A stretch of 12,714 nucleotides of DNA from Gammaproteobacteria bacterium (GTDB lineage Bacteria > Pseudomonadota > Gammaproteobacteria > Arenicellales > DRJH01): NCBI GenBank assembly GCA_011052285.1, contig DRJH01000405.1, positions 1-12,714 of the forward strand. Reading direction: 5' to 3'. Of this stretch, positions 1-6,578 are shown in pieces. The position numbers and the translations under genes are program-made. Numbering within the stretch: position 1 is the stretch's first letter; each line of letters begins with the position of its first letter. The notes beneath the pieces are model-generated. The model searched no databases. It had not been told where the DNA came from and saw only the letters and a list, made by a program, of their open reading frames with translations.

Positions 1-240
1 AAGGCGTTGGAGGCGAACAAGGCACGAGCAGTCGATATCGTGGGCGAGGCGACATACCGGGTGTGGCGTCTCTATATGGAAGGGTCTGCCTACTACTTTA
101 ATGAAGGCAGCATCAATGTCTTTCAGGTGTTGGCAGGGCATGATCGGGAGCCGTTGACAGTTGGTCTGAGACGTGACGAATTGTACGAAAAAGGTTGCGA
201 ATGCCAGCCTGCATGTACAGGTACTGTCGATGAGAAATAG
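1..240 (+). CDS. C-terminal end of a cyclopropane-fatty-acyl-phospholipid synthase family methyltransferase (5' truncated by window)
   Basis: The reading frame is open from base 1 and ends at TAG 238-240, so only the last 79 codons are visible. The segment RVWRLYMEGSAYYFNEGS, followed by INVFQVLAG, resembles the C-terminal part of the CFA-synthase/mycolic-acid cyclopropane synthase family, where a conserved RxWRxYM-G-A-F pattern precedes a short strand ending in QVL. Family members transfer a methylene or methyl group from S-adenosylmethionine to unsaturated fatty acyl chains of membrane phospholipids. The SAM-binding site and catalytic residues lie left of the window, so activity cannot be judged here. 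The last ~20 residues are Cys-rich (CECQPAC) and look like a lineage-specific tail. A TTG at base 7 is internal and is not the start. The gene is convergent with the iron permease, with 84 bases between the stops. Confidence 0.8.
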   Translation, partial: KALEANKARAVDIVGEATYRVWRLYMEGSAYYFNEGSINVFQVLAGHDREPLTVGLRRDELYEKGCECQPACTGTVDEK

Positions 241-324
241 CTAACCCGCATCAGAATGGCAATAGGAAGTTGTCATCAGTGGGTGTGATGGCTCGACTCC
301 TCGCCATGGGTGGCTGAAGTGGGT
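241..324. other. Convergent spacer between the methyltransferase and the iron permease
   Basis: This 84-base stretch separates two genes that end towards each other. It contains weak inverted repeats: ATGGC...GCCAT around 287-307, and CTGAA-gtggg-TTCAG at 314-328, which runs into the permease stop. None has a G+C-rich stem with a following T run, so I do not call an intrinsic terminator for either gene. I see no coding potential here. Confidence 0.5.
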
Positions 325-2238
325 TCAGTCGCGTGCGAACCGCCGCTTGGTGGGCAAACCAAACCACAGGTATAACGCCAGCAGCAACAATCCGAGTTGC
401 AGTAGCAAACCATAGAGGTTTGGATAAATACCCAGCAGTTCGATGCGTGGAAAACTGATCTGTATCACTGCAATATAGCCCGCTTCCTGCAACGCAGCGA
501 CGCCTTTACCGGCAAATATCAGCGCCAGTACAAACATCAGGACACCGGTCACGCTAAAGAACTGGCGCAATGGTAGCCGCGCGCTGTAGCGCATAACCAG
601 CCAGGCCAGTACTACGAGGGCAGCCGCCGCAGTCAGGAAGCCGCCTGTCACCATGGTTTTGCCTGCTTGATCGGTCTGCACCCAAAGTGCCTGGTAAAAG
701 AGGATAGTCTCGAACACCTCGCGGTAGACTGCCAGGAATGACAGCCCTGCCAGACCCCAAAGTGTTCCAGAGCTCATGGCTCGCGTGACATTGGTTTCAA
801 TAAACTGCTTCCAGCGCATGACATTAGTTTTATCGTTCAACCAGAAACCGACGTAGAACAACACCGCCGTGGCCAGCAAGGCCGCCACGCCTTCGGTAAC
901 CTCCCGGTTCGCCCCGCTGATTTTAATTAGCGATACCGAGGCCCACCAGGTGAGAATTCCCGCGAGCAGCGCACCAATCCAGCCATAATGCAAGTAGCGC
1001 AGATTGCCCCGATGTTTGGTCTTGACCAGGAAGGCAGCCAGTGCAGCGACTACCAGCAAGGCTTCCAGGCCTTCACGTAACAGGATAAAAAATGCGGCGG
1101 TGAAGGCTGCTCCACCAGACAGATTGGACCCAGCTATCTGCTCCCTGGACAGGCTCAGTTGTTGTTGGATCTCCACCACATCGGCCTCCAGCTCGGCGAT
1201 CGGCACGCCCGCGCGAATACTCGTACGCAGACCGGTCATAGCCTGTTCGATTGTTATGCGTAGGCCCGGGTTGACGGTATTCAGCCCCTGCTCGGCCAGT
1301 TCAAAACCTCCCAGGTACGCCTCAACAGCCAGCTCATAGGCACGCTGATGATCGCCGTCCCGATAGGCCGCCAGCACATCATTGAGACGTTGTTGTGAAA
1401 ACTCCAATGGTGATCGCTGACTGAACATAATCACTGGATGTGTACGCAAGTAGGCTGTTAACCGGCCACCGGCGTTACCATAGTCACGTACGGCCTCAGC
1501 TGGCGTGGTGGTTGTCAACGTCTGCAGGTCCAGCAGTGGTTTCAGTGCCAAATTTCCGGTCAGAGCGCCGGGGCCCTTTGCTAAAGCAGTCTGTCCGATG
1601 GCGAATTGACCGACATAAAAGGCCAACGCCCAACGGTCCTCACCGGAAAGTTTATTGTAAGAACGCATGCCGGTACCTGCAACGCCCTGCGTAATGGTGT
1701 TAAACAGGCCATACAACGTGCGCTGTAAATAACGTTCGTGATCTAGGAAACTAACCGGTGGAGGATCCAGGCCGGCCGCGAGCGGTCCCGCCCCATCACC
1801 GCTACGGCCATGGCAACTGGCGCATTGCTCCGCATATAATGTTGCACCACGCTGCAGGTCAGGAGGTCGGCGCGGTATCACAGTTATGTCGTAACCCGAG
1901 ATCACAGCCTGACGCATGGCCGCAGTCAGGTTGCGGATTTCTGCCGGTGCTACCTTTCCGGTAATTCGGTGGGACAGGGTTGCGGACTGCTGTTGTAAAT
2001 TTGTGCTGGGATCTCCATTGGGCAGCGCTGTTACCAGCTTTTGGATACCAGCGGAGAAGTCAAGCATTTCCTCATATTCGCCCTGGTCGATGACCTGGTT
2101 GTCGGTAACGGCTTTATGATAGTCAGCGCCAACATAATCAATCAGCTGCAGCAACTGTTGCAGATCACCAGCCTGTGTTGCCCCAGAGATGAGGAACAGG
2201 AACAGCGAGAACAGGAAATGGGACGCGATAGTTTTCAT
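325..2238 (-). CDS. Cytochrome c/FTR1-family iron permease, exported, Fur-controlled
   Basis: The 637-residue product combines a periplasmic c-type cytochrome with an FTR1/EfeU-type iron permease. Residues 1-23 look like a signal peptide (hydrophobic core FLFSLFLFLISGA, likely cleavage after TQA). A heme-binding CXXCH lies at 139-143 (CASCH), with Met191 in GTGM a plausible distal ligand. Residues 215-370 are a mainly soluble helical linker. From about 375 onward there are roughly seven membrane segments. The first carries the family iron-binding motif REGLE (388-392), and a later one carries REVFE (506-510), a variant of the second REGxE motif. In the FTR1/Efe family these Glu/Arg motifs bind and pass iron. 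An attached heme domain suggests periplasmic redox of iron coupled to uptake, but that is inference. The ATG at 2238-2236 is preceded only by a weak Shine-Dalgarno (GAGTGG, 10 bases away). It appears monocistronic within the window. The domain architecture is known in proteobacteria. Confidence 0.9.
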   Translation of the reverse strand: MKTIASHFLFSLFLFLISGATQAGDLQQLLQLIDYVGADYHKAVTDNQVIDQGEYEEMLDFSAGIQKLVTALPNGDPSTNLQQQSATLSHRITGKVAPAEIRNLTAAMRQAVISGYDITVIPRRPPDLQRGATLYAEQCASCHGRSGDGAGPLAAGLDPPPVSFLDHERYLQRTLYGLFNTITQGVAGTGMRSYNKLSGEDRWALAFYVGQFAIGQTALAKGPGALTGNLALKPLLDLQTLTTTTPAEAVRDYGNAGGRLTAYLRTHPVIMFSQRSPLEFSQQRLNDVLAAYRDGDHQRAYELAVEAYLGGFELAEQGLNTVNPGLRITIEQAMTGLRTSIRAGVPIAELEADVVEIQQQLSLSREQIAGSNLSGGAAFTAAFFILLREGLEALLVVAALAAFLVKTKHRGNLRYLHYGWIGALLAGILTWWASVSLIKISGANREVTEGVAALLATAVLFYVGFWLNDKTNVMRWKQFIETNVTRAMSSGTLWGLAGLSFLAVYREVFETILFYQALWVQTDQAGKTMVTGGFLTAAAALVVLAWLVMRYSARLPLRQFFSVTGVLMFVLALIFAGKGVAALQEAGYIAVIQISFPRIELLGIYPNLYGLLLQLGLLLLALYLWFGLPTKRRFARD

Positions 2239-2266
2239 TCATAAATGACCACTCATTGATATTAAT

Positions 2267-2291
2267 GACAATGATAATGATTCTCATTAGC
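2267..2291. promoter_or_regulatory. Two overlapping Fur boxes
   Basis: GATAATGATTCTCATTAGC (2273-2291) matches 16 of 19 positions of the classical Fur box GATAATGATAATCATTATC. A second register six bases to the left (2267-2285, beginning GACAATGATAATG) also matches 16 of 19. Overlap with a six-base offset is typical of sites that bind two Fur dimers. A weaker third register begins at 2261. The cluster covers the -10 and spacer of the permease promoter, so the gene should be derepressed under iron limitation. The sites are about 300 bases from pntAA and probably do not act on it. Confidence 0.85.
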
Positions 2292-2299
2292 ATTGTAAA
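2271..2299 (-). promoter_or_regulatory. Sigma70-type promoter of the iron permease gene
   Basis: Read on the minus strand, TTTACA (2299-2294) is followed by exactly 17 bases and then TATCAT (2276-2271). Each hexamer matches 5 of 6 consensus positions. Transcription would begin near 2264, giving a leader of about 26 bases before the ATG at 2238. The -10 element and most of the spacer lie inside the Fur box cluster, the expected geometry for repression by iron-loaded Fur. Confidence 0.75.
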
Positions 2300-2572
2300 C
2301 TAATTTTTTCCTCGGGTCCATATTTAGCCTTGTCCGATGTAGACAGCCTCCCAGCGACTTCCATGATTTAATCACACTTTTCTACCCGGAAACTGACTCA
2401 GATCATTTTATGGTAGTGAAAAAATTTTCAATGTTATATACCATGCCGCCCTGTATTTTGGTGCCGTATTGGTCACAGTACTCATTAACATCATTTCCGG
2501 GTATTATCAGAATAATCAGACTTCGGTTGCAAAAACAGCGCCAGTTAGGCAGAATCTCAACCCGGAAATACC

Positions 2573-2585
2573 ATCTGTAACAGAT
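2573..2585. repeat. 13-base perfect palindrome just upstream of pntAA
   Basis: ATCTGT-A-ACAGAT is a perfect inverted repeat with a single central base. It ends 12 bases before the pntAA ATG and directly abuts the weak ribosome-binding region (GTGAGA, 2587-2592). With a one-base centre it cannot form a normal hairpin, so if functional it would be a protein-binding half-site pair. A palindrome of this size can also arise by chance. Confidence 0.35.
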
Positions 2586-2597
2586 CGTGAGAACTCC

Positions 2598-3716
2598 ATG
2601 AAACTAGGCATTATCAAAGAAACACAGGCAGGTGAAACGCGCGTCGCCGCGACCCCTGATACTGTCAAAAAAATCTGTGGAAAAGGGCTTGTCGTACTGA
2701 TTGAAAAAGGCGCTGGCAGCGGCAGTCGCTATGCTGATACCGCTTATCAGGAGGCCGGTGCCGAGTTGGTTGACCAGAACACAGCACTGGCAGCAGATAT
2801 TGTATTCAAGGTCGCCTATCCCAATACCGACGAACTAGCACAGATGTCAGCGGGTAGCCTGCTGGTCAGTCATATCGATGTTTGTGGTGAAAATAATCCC
2901 AAGCTCAAGGCGTTGGCCGACAGCAAGGTGGATGCCATCGCCATGCAGTTGATCCCACGCATTTCCCGAGCCCAGAATATGGATGCCCTGTCCTCCCAGG
3001 CAGGCATCGCAGGCTATCGTGCTGTCATCGAAGCCGCTAGCCTGTTTGGCCGTTTTCTGCCACTCATGATGACCGCAGCGGGCTCGGCCAAGCCTGCCAA
3101 GGTGACCGTGCTGGGTGCCGGTGTTGCCGGTCTGCAGGCCATTGCAACGGCACGACGTCTCGGTGCCAATGTGTTCGGCTATGATGTCCGCCCCCAGGTT
3201 AAGGGGGAAATTCAGTCACTGGGAGCAAAATTTATCGAACTTGATGTTGGCGAAAGCGGCGAAGGTGAAGGCGGTTATGCTCGCGAATTGTCTGATGAAG
3301 CCAAAAAGCGGCAGACCGAGCTACTAACACAAGAGCTGATGACCGCGGATATTATTATCTCGACAGCATTGATTCCCTGTCGTCAGGCACCTGTTTTGAT
3401 TACTGAAGATGCCGTAAAGGGTATGCGCCCCGGCTCGGTCATTATCGATATGGCCGCTGCTAATGGTGGTAACTGCCCGCTGAGCAAACCGAACAAGACC
3501 CTCACCAAACACGGTATTAAGATTTGTGGAAATACCAATTTCCCCGCTATGATGGCTGCTGATGCCAGCAACTTCTACGCCCGCAACCTGCTCAACCTAC
3601 TGCCATTACTGGTCGAAGGCAAGGCTGAGGAAATGCACCGCAAAGATTTGCTGGAAGACGAAATTACCGAAAAATCAACTGTTACATTCAACGGCGAAGT
3701 TCGCTTTACTCGCTGA
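2598..3716 (+). CDS. pntAA: Proton-translocating NAD(P) transhydrogenase, alpha subunit part 1 (NAD(H)-binding domain I)
   Basis: The 372-residue product is the soluble NAD(H)-binding domain I of the transhydrogenase, which uses the proton gradient to pass hydride from NADH to NADP+ and so supplies NADPH. It starts MKLGIIKE, the usual N-terminus of this family and of the related alanine dehydrogenases. The motif RAQNMDALSSQ (124-134) corresponds to the conserved RQD-type loop at the hydride-transfer site. A Rossmann glycine motif follows (VLGAGVAGLQ, G173/G175/G178). The family segment GNTNFPAMMAADASNFYARN lies near 311-330. The length fits the split PntAA type, which lacks the membrane part found in E. 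coli PntA. The ATG at 2598 was chosen over an upstream TTG at 2469 because homology begins there, although its Shine-Dalgarno (GTGAGA) is weak. It is the first gene of the pnt operon, 18 bases before pntAB. Confidence 0.95.
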   Translation: MKLGIIKETQAGETRVAATPDTVKKICGKGLVVLIEKGAGSGSRYADTAYQEAGAELVDQNTALAADIVFKVAYPNTDELAQMSAGSLLVSHIDVCGENNPKLKALADSKVDAIAMQLIPRISRAQNMDALSSQAGIAGYRAVIEAASLFGRFLPLMMTAAGSAKPAKVTVLGAGVAGLQAIATARRLGANVFGYDVRPQVKGEIQSLGAKFIELDVGESGEGEGGYARELSDEAKKRQTELLTQELMTADIIISTALIPCRQAPVLITEDAVKGMRPGSVIIDMAAANGGNCPLSKPNKTLTKHGIKICGNTNFPAMMAADASNFYARNLLNLLPLLVEGKAEEMHRKDLLEDEITEKSTVTFNGEVRFTR

Positions 3717-3734
3717 AATCCTAGGGGTCTATCG

Positions 3735-4019
3735 ATGTCGGAAACTATCCTCAACCTGTATATCTTCGTACTCGCCTGTTTCATCGGCTATCAAGTCGTC
3801 TGGGGAGTTACCTCCTCCTTGCACACTCCTTTGATTTCGCTGACCAATGCCATCTCCGGCATTATCCTGGTGGGTGCCATGCTGGTCTCCGGCTTTGCAC
3901 AAGCCAGTGGCGGTGCTCAGTTTCTCGGCTTTGTCGCAGTGACACTGGCCAGTATCAATATCTTTGGTGGCTTTGTGGTCACTCAACGCATGCTCAGCAT
4001 GTTCAAAAAGAAAAACTGA
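3735..4019 (+). CDS. pntAB: NAD(P) transhydrogenase alpha subunit part 2 (membrane domain)
   Basis: This 94-residue protein is the short membrane part of the alpha subunit, encoded as its own gene as in Rhodospirillum and Pseudomonas. Three membrane helices are visible: about 5-22 (ILNLYIFVLACFIGYQVV), 37-56 (the AISGIILVGAMLVSG region) and 62-82. A basic tail (MFKKKN) should face the cytoplasm. The conserved segment WGVTSSLHTPLISLTNAISG (residues 23-42) is characteristic of the family. With PntB it forms the proton channel (domain II). A ribosome binding site (AGGGG, 3722-3726) lies eight bases before the ATG. It sits 18 bases after pntAA and 14 bases before pntB, so the three genes are almost certainly co-transcribed. 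Confidence 0.95.
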   Translation: MSETILNLYIFVLACFIGYQVVWGVTSSLHTPLISLTNAISGIILVGAMLVSGFAQASGGAQFLGFVAVTLASINIFGGFVVTQRMLSMFKKKN

Positions 4020-4033
4020 TGGAATGAATTAAG

Positions 4034-5428
4034 ATGACTCTCTCTCCTGCACTTCTCGCCATCGTCTACCTGATCAGTGGCTGTTTATTCATCCTCGGCC
4101 TGAAAGGGCTGACCCATCCGACCACGGCCCGCCGAGGCAATGTATTCGCCATCGTCGGCATGGCCATCGCCATTCTCGCTACTTTAATGGATCCCGCCAT
4201 TGCCTCGTATGGTTTTATCTTTGCGGGGATTATCGTCGGTGGTTCGATCGGCACCTTCATCGCCCTGAAGATCAAGATGACGGATATGCCACAGCTGGTG
4301 GCTGCATTACACAGCTTTGTCGGTCTGGCAGCCGTATTGGTCGCCATCGGTACCTTTTTGAACCATCGCACTGCCGGCACTCTGGAACCCGAACTGGTCA
4401 TTGAATTGGGCATCGGTGCCTTCATCGGCGCCATCACCTTTACCGGCTCCCTGATTGCTTTCGGCAAACTACAAGGTCTTCTGTCCGGCAACCCGGTGGT
4501 CTTCCCCTATCAGCATCATCTCAATTTGGGCCTGGGCATTCTGCTACTGATCCTGACCTATTCTTTTTACACCACCCATAGCCTTGGCGTTCTGGTTCTG
4601 CTAACCCTGATCGCTCTGGCACTCGGATTTCTTCTGATCATTCCGATCGGTGGTGCCGACATGCCAGTGGTCATTTCGATGCTGAACTCCTACTCAGGGT
4701 GGGCCGCAGCAGCAACCGGCTTTACCTTGAACAGCAAACTGCTGATTATCACCGGAGCACTGGTTGGCTTCTCCGGTGCCATCCTTTCCTACATCATGTG
4801 CCACGCCATGAATCGCTCATTCATCAGCGTCATTCTCGGTGGCTTTGGTGGTGATGCAGATGGTGAGGAGTCAGCATTTGCCTCAGCAGCGGAAAAAGGC
4901 GTGAAATCGGCTTCACCGGACGATGCCGCCTTCTTTATGACGAACGCCAGCAAGATTATTATTATCCCAGGCTACGGCATGGCCATGGCCCAGGCGCAAC
5001 ATGCCCTGAAGGAATTGTCAAAAACCCTGGAAGCGCTTGATATCGAAGTTAAATATGCCATCCACCCAGTGGCAGGACGTATGCCAGGGCACATGAATGT
5101 ACTGCTTGCCGAGGCCGACATTCCTTATGACAGCGTCCTGGAAATGGATGAAATCAACCCCGAGTTTGCGACCACGGACGTGGCACTGGTTGTCGGTGCC
5201 AATGACATCACCAACCCGGCCGCAGAACTGGATAAAACCAGTCCCATCTATGGAATGCCAATATTGCAATGCAGCAAAGCCAAGCAAGTGTTTGTGATCA
5301 AGCGCAGCATGAATACCGGCTATGCCGGTGTCGACAACCTGCTCTACTACATGGATAACTGCTCACTGGTCTTTGGTGATGCCAAGGAAGTGGTTGAAAA
5401 CCTGGTACTGAGCATTAAGGAGTCCTGA
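4034..5428 (+). CDS. pntB: NAD(P) transhydrogenase beta subunit (membrane channel plus NADP(H)-binding domain III)
   Basis: The 464-residue product matches the usual length of PntB. Residues 1-265 hold about eight to nine membrane helices. His93 (ALHSFVGLAA) aligns with the E. coli beta His91 implicated in proton transfer, and Asn218 (ISMLNSYSG) with the conserved beta Asn222. After a linker (270-300), residues 305-464 form the NADP(H)-binding domain III. This domain has the lid loop GYGMAMAQAQ (313-322), GANDITNPA (388-396) and KRSMNTGYAGVDN (423-435), whose Lys-Arg-Ser binds the NADP 2'-phosphate. All expected functional motifs are present. It closes the pntAA-pntAB-pntB operon. No T-rich intrinsic terminator follows, but a perfect inverted repeat begins 15 bases after the stop. 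Confidence 0.96.
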   Translation: MTLSPALLAIVYLISGCLFILGLKGLTHPTTARRGNVFAIVGMAIAILATLMDPAIASYGFIFAGIIVGGSIGTFIALKIKMTDMPQLVAALHSFVGLAAVLVAIGTFLNHRTAGTLEPELVIELGIGAFIGAITFTGSLIAFGKLQGLLSGNPVVFPYQHHLNLGLGILLLILTYSFYTTHSLGVLVLLTLIALALGFLLIIPIGGADMPVVISMLNSYSGWAAAATGFTLNSKLLIITGALVGFSGAILSYIMCHAMNRSFISVILGGFGGDADGEESAFASAAEKGVKSASPDDAAFFMTNASKIIIIPGYGMAMAQAQHALKELSKTLEALDIEVKYAIHPVAGRMPGHMNVLLAEADIPYDSVLEMDEINPEFATTDVALVVGANDITNPAAELDKTSPIYGMPILQCSKAKQVFVIKRSMNTGYAGVDNLLYYMDNCSLVFGDAKEVVENLVLSIKES

Positions 5429-5442
5429 TACTACCCCGAACC

Positions 5443-5462
5443 TGGGTGACACCTGTCACCCA
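5443..5462. repeat. Perfect 9+9 inverted repeat after pntB
   Basis: TGGGTGACA-CC-TGTCACCCA is a perfect nine-base inverted repeat with a two-base centre. As RNA it could fold as a seven-base stem (GGGTGAC/GTCACCC) with loop ACCT. The bases after it (AAATGCCGG) contain no T run, so it is not a standard intrinsic terminator. It may be a 3'-end stabilising hairpin for the pnt transcript, or a symmetric operator for the following EamA gene. Confidence 0.55.
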
Positions 5463-5484
5463 AATGCCGGGCTAGGAGGCCATC

Positions 5485-5577
5485 ATGGGGCAAGGGCCAA
5501 CCGGTTTACTGCACCTGCAAAACCGGCACTTTGATCCCCACACTAAGGAGCCTTTTTTTGTCCAGCTATCTTGGTGA
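5485..5577 (+). CDS. Possible 30-codon leader ORF overlapping the EamA gene start
   Basis: An ATG at 5485 sits five bases after a full AGGAGG (5474-5479), a better ribosome binding site than most in this window. The frame encodes 30 residues (beginning MGQGPTGLLH, ending FFVQLSW) and stops at TGA 5575-5577, 15 bases beyond the start codon of the EamA gene in a different frame. It has no recognisable domain and no run of a single amino acid that would mark a classical attenuation peptide. The hairpin at 5501-5526 lies inside it. It could be a regulatory leader peptide translationally coupled to the exporter gene, or a chance ORF; I cannot decide from one sequence. Confidence 0.35.
   Translation: MGQGPTGLLHLQNRHFDPHTKEPFFVQLSW
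5501..5526 (+). repeat. Hairpin in the EamA leader
   Basis: CCGGTTT (5501-5507) pairs perfectly with AAACCGG (5520-5526). Inside, TGC (5510-5512) can pair with GCA (5517-5519) around the loop ACCT, leaving a two-base bulge. The hairpin ends 18 bases before the AAGGAG ribosome binding site of the EamA gene. It is not directly followed by a T run; the seven T residues at 5553-5559 are 27 bases further on. A role in translation control is possible but inferred. Confidence 0.45.
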
Positions 5578-6454
5578 ACTGGCTGCTTTGGGCACCTCAG
5601 TATGTTTTGCGATAGGCTCCACTTTGTTTGCACTGGCCGGGCGCGAACTGGGTTCGCTTGTGGTCAATCGCATCCGCCTGGTGATGGCGACTTTGCTGCT
5701 GGTACTGGCGCACTGGTGGCTGCTGGGTAGCTTCTGGCCACCACAGCTGACTACCGAAGGCGGCTTGTGGCTGGCTCTGTCGGGTATTATCGGGCTGGTG
5801 ATTGGTGATGCTTTTTTGTTTAAGGCCCTTGTTCTGGTTGGACCTCGACTGCCCATGCTGATGATGAGTCTGGCCCCTGTGTTCGCAGCACTACAAGCCT
5901 GGCTGATGTTCAATGAGGTGCTCTCCTTACAACAAATGGCGGGTATTCTTGTCACGCTGGCCGGCATCGGCTGGGTTGTCATGGATGGTAACGGCAATCT
6001 AAACCGACCCAGACACTACGGTCGCGGCATCTTGTTCGGTCTGTTCGGGGCCATAGGCCAGGCCAGCGGCCTGGTACTGGCAAAAAATGGACTACCCGAT
6101 GGGTTCTCAGCCATTTCAGCAAACCTGGTACGCATGCTGGCTGCGGCCATTGCGCTCTGGAGTTTGACACTCTTGCAAAGACAGTTCAAATCGACGATTA
6201 CCGCACTCATCGGCCATTGGAAGGGTCTGGGGCTATCCATGCTGGCATCAATTTTCGGACCGGTCGTCGGTGTTTCACTGGCGCTATTCTCGATCCAGCA
6301 TGCCCCGATCGGCATCGCCAGTACCCTGATGGCTTTGCCTCCGGTATTGCTGCTTCCGGTCGGCTATTTCGTGTTTAAGGAGCGTTTTGGATGGGGTGCT
6401 GTGGCAGGCACATTACTGGCCATGTTCGGTGTTGGCCTGCTGTTTTTGATGTAG
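5558..6454 (+). CDS. EamA-family (drug/metabolite transporter superfamily) exporter
   Basis: The 298-residue inner-membrane protein has about ten hydrophobic segments arranged as two five-helix EamA repeats (about 5-142 and 156-298). Typical marks are a first-repeat segment ending LAPVFAALQAWLMFNEVLS then a Gly-rich helix (ILVTLAGIGWVVM). The second repeat has the matching LMALPPVLLLPVGYFVFKERFGW then a final helix. Such proteins usually export amino acids, nucleosides or small metabolites, but substrate cannot be read from sequence. The start is TTG at 5558: AAGGAG (5545-5550) lies seven bases upstream, and the protein then begins MSSYLGELAALG. A longer frame from a TTG at 5531 would bury this site and lacks its own. 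It is 129 bases after pntB, with its own structured leader, so a separate promoter or regulated read-through is likely. The RAM-domain gene follows after 124 bases. Confidence 0.88.
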   Translation: MSSYLGELAALGTSVCFAIGSTLFALAGRELGSLVVNRIRLVMATLLLVLAHWWLLGSFWPPQLTTEGGLWLALSGIIGLVIGDAFLFKALVLVGPRLPMLMMSLAPVFAALQAWLMFNEVLSLQQMAGILVTLAGIGWVVMDGNGNLNRPRHYGRGILFGLFGAIGQASGLVLAKNGLPDGFSAISANLVRMLAAAIALWSLTLLQRQFKSTITALIGHWKGLGLSMLASIFGPVVGVSLALFSIQHAPIGIASTLMALPPVLLLPVGYFVFKERFGWGAVAGTLLAMFGVGLLFLM

Positions 6455-6578
6455 CCGTCAGGAGCCGTGCAGGGCAGAAAGATCTGGCCCAGACCGCGCA
6501 TGCGGTTTACTATCTGTACCCAGGAGACCGTCAGAGAATAGACAACCTCCTGAAAAACCCGGCCAAGAGGAAGATCGA
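6455..6578 (+). other. Spacer between the EamA gene and the RAM-domain gene
   Basis: This 124-base spacer contains one small hairpin, ACCGC-GCAT-GCGGT (6493-6506), followed by TTTAC only, too short a T run for a confident terminator. A ribosome binding site (AGAGGA, 6567-6572) precedes the next ATG. A reading frame stays open across the whole spacer (6391-6585), but it starts inside the EamA gene in another frame and has no recognisable feature. Confidence 0.4.

Larger units (their letters stand above)
2239..2597. other. Divergent intergenic region between the iron permease and pntAA
   Basis: About 360 bases separate the two divergent starts. The left end holds the Fur-regulated promoter listed separately. 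The remainder (2300-2597) is AT-rich at first and contains no gene I can support. I could not find a convincing -35/-10 pair for pntAA: TATATA near 2436 has no good -35 at the right distance. An in-frame extension of pntAA runs back to a TTG at 2469 but lacks family similarity. A short palindrome just before the pntAA start is listed separately. I see no intrinsic terminator. Confidence 0.5.

Noticed and set aside
2469..2597. 43-codon in-frame N-terminal extension of PntAA from a TTG
   Set aside because: Family similarity begins at MKLGIIKE (2598), the extension has no signal or domain, and there is no good ribosome binding site at 2469.
4066..4491. 141-codon antisense ORF within pntB (similar long antisense frames occur opposite eamA, the HAD gene, mutM and the iron permease)
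   Set aside because: Codon-bias shadows of the opposite strand, with low-complexity Pro/Arg/Ser-rich products and no family features.
5443..5470. Intrinsic terminator after pntB
   Set aside because: The stem is perfect but is followed by AAATGCCGG rather than a T run.
5531..5557. Longer start (TTG 5531) for the EamA protein
   Set aside because: AAGGAG at 5545-5550 is ideally spaced for the TTG at 5558 and would be buried inside the longer frame.
6493..6511. Terminator between the EamA and RAM genes
   Set aside because: Only a five-base stem and a three-T tract; too weak to call.
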